DNA of 9,693 nucleotides from Candidatus Gastranaerophilales bacterium (lineage in GTDB: Bacteria; Cyanobacteriota; Vampirovibrionia; Gastranaerophilales; CAJFVJ01), in the NCBI GenBank assembly GCA_028694275.1, contig JAQUTS010000058.1, forward strand, positions 1-9,693. Direction: 5' to 3'. Shown in pieces: positions 1-5,534 of this stretch (the stretch's first letter is position 1; the number at the start of each line of letters is the position of its first letter). Under the pieces are notes generated by a model. It did not search any database, was not told where the DNA came from, and was given only the letters and a program-made list of their open reading frames with translations. A program made the position numbers and the translations under genes.

Positions 1-988
1 TTTCTCTTTCCATATTTTGAAGACGTTTAATCGCTTGAGCTCTTTCTTTTTGAGGGTTGTCTTTTATGATTAGTACGCCTTGGGTATCTTTTGAATTTGC
101 ATCAAGCAAAGCATCCACTGCAGAAGCTGTGGTTTTGCCTATTGCTTCTTTTTCGGCTTCTTGATTATCTTGTTCAGAAGGTTTTATAGCCTCATGCCCT
201 TTGGGTTCTGAGCCAGCAAGCTTGTTTTTTAGTACTACAATCTCGACACGTCTGTTTTTGCGTCTGTTTTTTTCTGAATTGTTGGCAACGAGCGGTTTAT
301 TATCTGCATAACCGATGGCAGAGATGAGTGCGGGTTCAAAATCTTTGTCCACAAAAAATCTTGCAACAGAGCATGCCCTTGCGGATGAAAGCTCCCAGTT
401 TGAGGGGTATTTATCTGATCTTATCGGTATATTATCTGTATGTCCTTCTATTCTGATAAGGTGTTTTGCGAATTTTTTACGAATAAGTTCTGCTATTTTA
501 TTCATAGTTTTGTATGTATTTGGTTTTAATTGAGCATCTCCTGAGCGGAAGAATAAATCAGAATCTTTTAAATTGATATGAAGGCCTCTATCATCCATAG
601 TGACTTCGACGCCTTCTATTTCGCCTGATTTATCCATTTTTTCCAGTTCTTTTTTTATGTCTTTGAAGGACTTTTCTTCATATTTTGCACTCAGATATTC
701 CATAATAGGAGGAACAAAAGAATTATCTGTTGACGTTCCGCCAGGACCTGCAGGGTCAAGCATGCTATTGGATGAGTTGGGCAAAATACTGTCCGAGCCT
801 TCTATTACGGATGGTGCGGCAAATGCTTTTCTTATTGAATCTTGCAAGTTTGCATAAGACTCAACGTCAATTTGTGAAAGGGCGTATAAAACAACAAAAG
901 TTGCAAATAAAAGCGTCATAAAGTCGGCGTATGAAACTAGCCAACGTTCAAGGTTTTCGTGTTCTTCATGTTTTTTCTTTTTAGCCAT
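1..988 (-). CDS. motB: Flagellar motor stator protein MotB (OmpA/MotB family), 3' end outside window
   Basis: Peptidoglycan-anchored half of the flagellar stator, which with MotA couples ion flow to torque on the rotor. The 329 visible residues begin with a basic cytoplasmic stretch (1-15), then one membrane helix (about 16-38) in which Asp22, in the context S-Y-A-D-F-M-T, is the expected ion-carrying aspartate. A plug/linker region follows, then an OmpA-like peptidoglycan-binding domain (about 130-253) with the signature N-W-E-L-S-S-A-R-A (197-205) and the terminal strand R-R-V-E-I-V-V-L (246-253). The Y-A-D context resembles proton-type MotB more than sodium-type PomB/MotS, a weak inference. 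The frame stays open to the left edge, giving at least 76 Lys/Glu/Gln-rich residues after the OmpA domain, so the protein is longer than most MotB. The ATG at 988-986 follows the motA stop by 19 bases, with AAAAGG at 1001-996 as ribosome binding site. Confidence 0.93.
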   Translation of the reverse strand, partial: MAKKKKHEEHENLERWLVSYADFMTLLFATFVVLYALSQIDVESYANLQDSIRKAFAAPSVIEGSDSILPNSSNSMLDPAGPGGTSTDNSFVPPIMEYLSAKYEEKSFKDIKKELEKMDKSGEIEGVEVTMDDRGLHINLKDSDLFFRSGDAQLKPNTYKTMNKIAELIRKKFAKHLIRIEGHTDNIPIRSDKYPSNWELSSARACSVARFFVDKDFEPALISAIGYADNKPLVANNSEKNRRKNRRVEIVVLKNKLAGSEPKGHEAIKPSEQDNQEAEKEAIGKTTASAVDALLDANSKDTQGVLIIKDNPQKERAQAIKRLQNMERE

Positions 989-1007
989 TGTTTAGCCTTT
1001 TGAGTTT

Positions 1008-1766
1008 TTAGCTTTTTGGTTTTGCATCAACGATATATGCGTTCAGTTTTCTTTCAATTAATGTAGGGCTTTCTCCTGCTTGTATTGCAAGGATACCTTC
1101 AATCATCATTTCTTTGGCTACAAAAGATTGTTTTGCCTTAAGTTTGATTTTGGTGCTCATCGGAATTGCAATCAAGTTTGCTGCCCCTACACCGTATACC
1201 GTTGCAACGAAAGCAACTGCAATACCGGCACCAAGTTTGGAGGGGTCAGAGAGGTTTTGCATAACTTGAATCAAACCAAGAACCGCGCCGATGATACCGA
1301 TTGTTGGTGAGTAACCGCCGAATGATTCCCAAACTTTGGCAGCACCATTTTTTTGTTCTTCCAATCGACTCAAAAAAGTTTCTAACATATCTTTTACCAA
1401 GGCAGGATCAGCACCGTCAGCTACGGCTTCTAATCCCATTTTTAAAAGAGGATCTGTTTCGTTTTTTGCATCGCTCTCAAGTGAGATTATGCCTTCTTTT
1501 CTGGCTTTTTGCGCATATTCCATCATTTTTTCAATTACAGATTCATATTTTACAGGACCTGTTAAAAAAACGAGCTTGGTTTCTCTTAGGGATTGAATAA
1601 TATCTTCTAATGGGAAGCTCAGAATAACCGCACCGCCTGTACCTCCAAATACGATAAAAGCAGCGGTTACTTGCATCAGTTGCTGCATGTTTCCGCCTTC
1701 AAGCATCTGTCCTAAGAGAATACAGAATATTCCAAAGAAAATACCAAAAATCGATGTTATGTCCAT
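1008..1766 (-). CDS. motA: Flagellar motor stator protein MotA
   Basis: Membrane half of the stator ion channel; its cytoplasmic loop contacts the rotor protein FliG. The product is 252 residues, the size of MotA/PomA/MotP proteins. Four membrane helices are visible: two at the N-terminus (about 1-20 and 30-52) and two near residues 152-170 and 180-202. The two functional prolines of the family appear as S-P-T-I-G-I (Pro154) and I-A-I-P-M (Pro202). The loop carries the charged R-K-E-G-I-I-S-L-E element (about 89-97), which corresponds to the FliG-interaction region. Start choice: an in-frame GTG at 1772 would add two residues but lies inside the GGAG ribosome binding site. ATG at 1766 sits five bases after that GGAG and is preferred. 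motB follows directly, so the two genes form an operon. I could not find a convincing promoter, sigma-70 or flagellar sigma-28, in the 176-base gap shared with the divergent gene. Confidence 0.95.
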   Translation of the reverse strand: MDITSIFGIFFGIFCILLGQMLEGGNMQQLMQVTAAFIVFGGTGGAVILSFPLEDIIQSLRETKLVFLTGPVKYESVIEKMMEYAQKARKEGIISLESDAKNETDPLLKMGLEAVADGADPALVKDMLETFLSRLEEQKNGAAKVWESFGGYSPTIGIIGAVLGLIQVMQNLSDPSKLGAGIAVAFVATVYGVGAANLIAIPMSTKIKLKAKQSFVAKEMMIEGILAIQAGESPTLIERKLNAYIVDAKPKS

Positions 1767-1880
1767 TTCCACTCCGCTTATTGAAAGTTATAACTAACCT
1801 CTATTATTAAACCCCATGTTGCAAAATATGAAATCATCTTTTTACGTTATTTTTTGGGCTTATCAAAAATTCTCCGACAA

Positions 1881-1924
1881 TTTTTTTTTTACCTATTGAT
1901 ATGAAATTTTGGTAATGTTATATT
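1881..1924 (+). promoter_or_regulatory. Sigma-70-type promoter of the omega-like gene, with A/T tract upstream
   Basis: TTGATA (1896-1901) and TATATT (1919-1924) each match consensus at five of six positions and are separated by exactly 17 bases. TGT precedes the -10 box, giving an extended -10 element. Transcription would start near 1931. A run of ten T (1881-1890) lies at about -50 to -41, where an UP element would contact the RNA polymerase alpha C-terminal domain. This is the clearest promoter in the window. Confidence 0.75.
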
Positions 1925-1948
1925 AAAGAAATATAGGAGACAAATAAC

Positions 1949-2194
1949 ATGGATCAAATAACAAAAATCGCATGGGACTTAAACGAAAAAGCTGAAAATA
2001 AATATCAACTAGTATATGAGATTGCTGACTTGGCAAAAAAACTGGTTGATGAAACACAGTCTAAAAGAGGGCGTGAAGATATGATGTTCGGTTATGAGCA
2101 ATCTTTTGACCCTACTATCAAAAAAGAAAAACCGATTCAGCATGCCATAATGGTAAAAGCATCAGAATCTGATGATAGTGAATTGGTAGGCTAA
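1949..2194 (+). CDS. rpoZ: Probable RNA polymerase omega subunit (RpoZ-like), 81 aa
   Basis: Omega is a small RNA polymerase subunit that helps fold and hold the beta-prime subunit. The 81-residue product has the omega hallmark near residues 17-34: E-N-K-Y-Q-L-V-Y-E-I-A followed by D-L-A-K-K-L, comparable to the family pattern N-R-[YF]-x-L-V-x-x-A-x-x-A-[KR]. A polar spacer follows, then K-P-I-Q-H-A-I-M (about 61-68) and a C-terminal S-E-L-V-G. As I remember them, cyanobacterial omega proteins have K-P-V-I-R-A-I-x-E-M and finish in P-E-I-I-G, so the match is strongest to that lineage. The linker holding two Met and an F-G-Y is longer than usual. The start is supported by AGGAG (1935-1939), nine bases before ATG. 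It is the only plus-strand gene here, monocistronic with its own promoter and terminator. The assignment rests on short motifs, so a lineage-specific small protein remains possible. Confidence 0.7.
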   Translation: MDQITKIAWDLNEKAENKYQLVYEIADLAKKLVDETQSKRGREDMMFGYEQSFDPTIKKEKPIQHAIMVKASESDDSELVG

Positions 2195-2210
2195 CAAAGA
2201 AAATTTTATT

Positions 2211-2241
2211 GCAAAAAGACCGCATTTAGCGGTCTTTTTGC
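2211..2241. terminator. Bidirectional intrinsic terminator between convergent genes
   Basis: A perfect 13-bp inverted repeat (2211-2223 with 2229-2241) has the loop ATTTA, a GACCGC/GCGGTC core and A5/T5 flanks. It lies 16 bases after the rpoZ-like stop and 16 bases past the stop of the minus-strand phosphohexomutase. The flanking A and T tracts give a U-run in either direction, so it can serve both genes. Confidence 0.88.
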
Positions 2242-2257
2242 TGGGAATTGGTTTTGA

Positions 2258-3988
2258 TTAGTGGGCTTGACCCCCGTTATCATTTGCAATTTTGAGCATG
2301 GCGTTATTCAAAATTTCAAAATTCCCGGCTGCTTTTTCAGGATTTTCACCGGCGGCATTTACATAGGCTCTTACGATAGGCTCTGTTCCGCTTTTTCTCA
2401 ATAGGACTTCGCTTCCGCTCTCTAAGAATAATTTTGTTCCGTCTCCTGATGGTTTGTATTTTAGTATGGCTTCATTGTGTGCTTGGGTTTTTTTTGTGTC
2501 GACTTTGAACCCTGCAAATTCCGTTTCTTCACCTTTTAGGAATTTATCAAAAAACCCTACTGTTGTATTTTTTTGGGTATCGTTTGCAAATTCAAAGTTG
2601 GTCAGTTTTGTTTTGTAGTGAACTCCCAAATTTTGTTTTACATTTGTCAGAATTTGTCCTAAAGGTTTTTTCTCTTTCGCAACAAGTTCTACAAGGAGAG
2701 TGAGAGCAACAAGGCCGTCTTTTTCGGGGATATCTCCATGTACGGTTAGGCCTGCTGATTCTTCGCCGGCTACGACAACTTTTTTGCCGTGTTTTTCAAG
2801 TTCGACAAAATCCTCTGCAATATATTTGAAACCAACAGGTGTTTGAATTGTTTGGGCTCCGTGCTTGTTTGCTAAAGCATCAATTTCTGGTGATGTTGCG
2901 TGGTTTTTGATTACGACTGTGTTTGCTTTTTTGTTCATCCCTCTGTTTTCAAACATGTGATGTTCGATGAGCAAAATCACATCGTTGGGGTTCATAAATT
3001 GTGCTTTGCCTTTATTATCTTTATAAATAACACCGAATCTGTCCGCATCACCATCATTGGCAAGTCCCATAGCAAGAGGTGATTTATGATTTTCTACGGC
3101 TGTTTTTAGTGAGCTTAGATTTTTGTCAACAGGATTTGGCCCGGGAGTTTCAGAAGATAAATGCCCTTCTAAAGACACGCCGTTTTTTTTCATAAATTGG
3201 GGAAAGCTTGTTTTTCCTGCGCCTTTAAGGTCTTCATAAATCACGGGGACTCGGGCTTTTTTGATTGCTTCCCAATCGAATCCGACATTTTTATTGATGA
3301 ATTTATTGTACATTTCAAGCGGGTTTATTTTTTTGATTTTGCCTTTTTGAGATGAGACTTTTGTGTTTATTTCTTCGCCTTTTGCCATTTTTTCCATCAA
3401 GCTCCCGATTTGTTGGGTTATATGGGCGGGGGCAATTGTAGCTTCATCTGTTACAAGGTTATACCCGCCGTATTCCCAAGGATTGTGGCTTGGTGTTAAC
3501 AAAATCCCGAAGGTTTTTTCGCCTTTTTGTTTTGCTATTTCTCTTGTTGCATTTGCCAAAAGAGGCGTTGATACGGGTGCGATGTTGTTTGTTTTTGATT
3601 TTGTCGTGAAACCTTTTGTTTGAACATGCACGTTAAAGCCATTATCTATAAGCATTTGGGTTATTTTTTTGCCGGCTTTGGAGGTTATTTCTCTTGTGTC
3701 ATTTGCAAGTACAATGTTTTTAATTTTGTTCTCCGCGCAATATGCCATAACTCCTTTGGTTAAAGGTTCTATTATTTCATTATATTCTTTGCCGATTCTT
3801 CTTACTCCTGATGTGCTTGTTGTCAGGGCGTTTGCAAGATCTTTGGTTTTTTCAAGACTCATAGGGAATCTATTACCAAAAGAAACAGTGTCATGTTTTT
3901 GTGCGAATTTTATTTTGCTTTGGTTAATTGGAGTAGTATAATTTGGCGTTTTTTGCACGGCAAAAAACGGCTTTTCTTGAATTTTCAT
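2258..3988 (-). CDS. Phosphoglucomutase/phosphomannomutase family protein (alpha-D-phosphohexomutase)
   Basis: Interconverts hexose 1-phosphate and 6-phosphate, feeding glycogen, cell-wall and nucleotide-sugar synthesis in the cytoplasm. The 576-residue product has all four landmarks of the superfamily in order: the phosphoserine loop T-P-S-H-N-P (165-170, catalytic Ser167), the metal-binding loop D-G-D-A-D-R (312-317, Asp312/314/316), the sugar-binding loop G-E-E-S-A-G (408-413) and the phosphate-binding loop R-K-S-G-T-E-P (531-537). G-E-E-S-A-G is typical of glucose-specific phosphoglucomutases; PMM/PGM enzymes usually have G-E-M-S-G-H. Hence phosphoglucomutase is the better guess, although substrate cannot be fixed from sequence. 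The catalytic fold starts near T-S-G-V-R-R (about 59-64), so there is an N-terminal extension of about 50 residues containing V-S-F-G-N (35-39). The first ATG has GAGG six bases upstream, while the internal Met43 has no ribosome binding site, so the extension is probably real. It is monocistronic. Confidence 0.93.
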   Translation of the reverse strand: MKIQEKPFFAVQKTPNYTTPINQSKIKFAQKHDTVSFGNRFPMSLEKTKDLANALTTSTSGVRRIGKEYNEIIEPLTKGVMAYCAENKIKNIVLANDTREITSKAGKKITQMLIDNGFNVHVQTKGFTTKSKTNNIAPVSTPLLANATREIAKQKGEKTFGILLTPSHNPWEYGGYNLVTDEATIAPAHITQQIGSLMEKMAKGEEINTKVSSQKGKIKKINPLEMYNKFINKNVGFDWEAIKKARVPVIYEDLKGAGKTSFPQFMKKNGVSLEGHLSSETPGPNPVDKNLSSLKTAVENHKSPLAMGLANDGDADRFGVIYKDNKGKAQFMNPNDVILLIEHHMFENRGMNKKANTVVIKNHATSPEIDALANKHGAQTIQTPVGFKYIAEDFVELEKHGKKVVVAGEESAGLTVHGDIPEKDGLVALTLLVELVAKEKKPLGQILTNVKQNLGVHYKTKLTNFEFANDTQKNTTVGFFDKFLKGEETEFAGFKVDTKKTQAHNEAILKYKPSGDGTKLFLESGSEVLLRKSGTEPIVRAYVNAAGENPEKAAGNFEILNNAMLKIANDNGGQAH

Positions 3989-4064
3989 CAGAAACCTCGC
4001 TTATCTATTTTTCATTTGGACTACAGAATATATAAATATTTAGATGCTGTTTATAATTTATCAT

Positions 4065-4097
4065 AAAATTTTCAAAAAGAAGCTTTTTGAAGATTTT
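4065..4097. repeat. Long inverted repeat in the upstream region of the phosphohexomutase gene
   Basis: Two 15-base arms (4065-4079 and 4083-4097) can pair with a single T-G wobble around a 3-base loop (AAG). The inner nine base pairs, TTCAAAAAG with CTTTTTGAA, are perfect. The arms are AT-rich, with few GC pairs, and there is no clean U-run beyond them, so this is a poor intrinsic terminator. It lies 77 bases or more upstream of the minus-strand start at 3988. It could be a protein-binding site or a leader-RNA hairpin. The symmetry is seen directly; the role is unknown. Confidence 0.5.
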
Positions 4098-4203
4098 TGT
4101 TAAAATTTCTACATAAAAGGGTATTTTTAAATAATAAATCTCTATTTTTGAGAAAATTTCTTTTGAAAATTGAAAAATTGATATCGAAAGTTCCACTTAT
4201 AAT

Positions 4204-4233
4204 AAAAGCGGCTACTTTTAAAGTGGCCGCTTT
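4204..4233 (-). terminator. Intrinsic terminator of the AMIN-domain gene
   Basis: Fourteen-base arms (4205-4218 and 4220-4233), with core GCGGC/GCCGC and one G-T wobble, lie 18 bases past the minus-strand stop at 4252. Read on the minus strand, the hairpin is followed by TTTTATTAT. It separates the AMIN-domain gene from the phosphohexomutase, which therefore needs its own promoter somewhere in 3989-4203. I could not identify a convincing one in that very AT-rich stretch. Confidence 0.82.
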
Positions 4234-4251
4234 AACTTTTCTGTTTGATTG

Positions 4252-5397
4252 TTAGGTACTTCTTTTTTTCATTGTTTCTTTGATATTTTGCGCAAGATCA
4301 ACTCTTCCGCTTTTTTCATAGATTCTTGTCATATTTTCTAGAAACTTCATATTGTTCAATCTTGTTTGCGCTTTGCTCAGATCTCTTTTGGTAATTTTGG
4401 TTTTTGTTGCCGCTATTGCTTTTTCAGGTTCTTGATTTTGAGGATTATTTTTATCATTTATAGCTTTTACGGCTTCTTGGAGTTTGTTCAATTTTGGTGT
4501 TGTTTCTTCAGTATTTTTTACAGGTATTGAAACATTTGGCGTTTTGGAAACTTTTTTGTATGGATTTACTTGAGAGTTTTGGTACTCTTTTATGCCGTAG
4601 TTTTTGATGGAAGCATTTTGCTCTTGTATGCCTTGTTTGCGCAGCATGCTGTCATTGAACCTGTTTTGAGCTTTTGTGATTTCTTCTTTAAGATCAATTT
4701 CGCCTGATTTTCTAAGAGCTTCTTTTTGTCTAAGAATATCTTTTGGTGAAAACTCTGAATATTGTTTGGCTTCTTTTTCTGTATTGATGAGGCTTCTTAA
4801 AAGAACCATAAAGATAATTCCAAGACCTACAAGCCATCCAAGGCCTGATGGAGTCAGAAGATTGTGAAAATCAACAGCCGTTAAAGAAAAAATATTTCCT
4901 AAATCTAGAGCATCATCATCCGGTGTAATAGGAGTGTAGCTGTCTATTGATCTGTTGAGTGTAATTTCTGTTTGTGGAGTTGCTTGAAGCATTGATGTAG
5001 GAATTTTGGGTGAATCCAAAAGAACTGAAGCAGCACCTGCATTCATCCCTTGAACGGTTACTTTTACATCTTGGCCCATTGGTTGTATCAAAATATGGTC
5101 AATATTGCCTGCATTATTGTATACAGTATTTACAGATTTTGATGGTGTAATGTTTTTTAGCTCAATAGATAAAGAATTTCTGTCTGTTGAATTTGTTTTG
5201 ACAGGAACAGCTTTATCCGCGTCAATAGTTATTTCATAAGAACCGTTAAGAGGTTTGACCTCAATACCGTTCAATGTGGCAGGTGTTTCGACTATGGCTT
5301 GAGCTTTTGGCATCATCATAATAAATAAAAGAGCCACGGTCATTAAGATATTTTTGCAAGAAACTCTGCTATTAAGAATACTTTTATCCATCCTCAC
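4252..5397 (-). CDS. AMIN-like domain protein with signal peptide, one membrane helix and long cytoplasmic tail
   Basis: A 381-residue envelope protein of unproven function. A signal peptide (about 12-34, hydrophobic core I-L-M-T-V-A-L-L-F-I, likely cleavage after A-Q-A) is followed by a beta-rich segment (about 42-125). Its pattern (K-P-L-N-G-S-Y-E-I-T-I, then L-S-I-E-L-K-N-I, then G-N-I-D-H-I-L-I-Q-P, then V-K-V-T-V-Q-G) resembles the AMIN domain that localises AmiC amidases and PilQ secretins to peptidoglycan or the cell envelope. A single membrane helix (about 185-204) is followed by basic residues, so the roughly 175-residue C-terminal tail should be cytoplasmic. The tail is Lys/Gln/Asn-rich with predicted helices and no enzyme domain I recognise. 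Neither an amidase nor a secretin domain is present. Start: GTG at 5397, with AGGGG seven bases upstream and an in-frame TGA just before it. ATG at 5391 is the only close alternative. It could link the cell wall to a cytoplasmic partner, which is inference. Confidence 0.85.
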   Translation of the reverse strand: MRMDKSILNSRVSCKNILMTVALLFIMMMPKAQAIVETPATLNGIEVKPLNGSYEITIDADKAVPVKTNSTDRNSLSIELKNITPSKSVNTVYNNAGNIDHILIQPMGQDVKVTVQGMNAGAASVLLDSPKIPTSMLQATPQTEITLNRSIDSYTPITPDDDALDLGNIFSLTAVDFHNLLTPSGLGWLVGLGIIFMVLLRSLINTEKEAKQYSEFSPKDILRQKEALRKSGEIDLKEEITKAQNRFNDSMLRKQGIQEQNASIKNYGIKEYQNSQVNPYKKVSKTPNVSIPVKNTEETTPKLNKLQEAVKAINDKNNPQNQEPEKAIAATKTKITKRDLSKAQTRLNNMKFLENMTRIYEKSGRVDLAQNIKETMKKRST

Positions 5398-5504
5398 TCA
5401 CTATCCCCTATTTTTCCCCTTAAGTCGGCGTATAATTTTTCGCCTCTACATGATTAGAATATATGGTTTTGGGCCAAATAACATCGTCCAGGGGGTTTAT
5501 AAAG

Positions 5505-5530
5505 AAAAATAGACCGTGTGGTCTATTTTT
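5505..5530 (-). terminator. Intrinsic terminator after the TFG-motif membrane protein gene
   Basis: A perfect 11-bp stem (5505-5515 with 5520-5530) carries a 4-base loop, a TAGACC/GGTCTA core and A5/T5 flanks. It begins four bases past the minus-strand stop at 5535. The T5 tract on the minus strand supports termination there. No gene arrives from the other side, so bidirectionality is not needed. Confidence 0.85.
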
Positions 5531-5534
5531 TGTC

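Noticed and set aside
315..921. Several plus-strand frames opposite motB
   Set aside because: All are antisense to a strongly conserved MotB coding frame and encode no recognisable domain.
1881..1890. T10 homopolymer considered as a phase-variation tract
   Set aside because: A single tract at the UP-element position of a housekeeping-type promoter in an AT-rich genome. There is no evidence of switching, though length variation between isolates could be looked at.
4005..4196. 63-codon minus-strand frame in the gap upstream of the phosphohexomutase
   Set aside because: It starts at a GTG without a ribosome binding site. Its Phe/Ile/Lys-rich product is what AT-rich non-coding DNA gives by chance, and it spans the inverted repeat. 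No family resemblance.
5425..5443. GGCG-CGCC dyad around TATAATTTTT upstream of the AMIN-like gene
   Set aside because: Only four base pairs with a 10-base loop. The TATAAT lies on the wrong strand and has no -35 partner, so chance is the simplest explanation.
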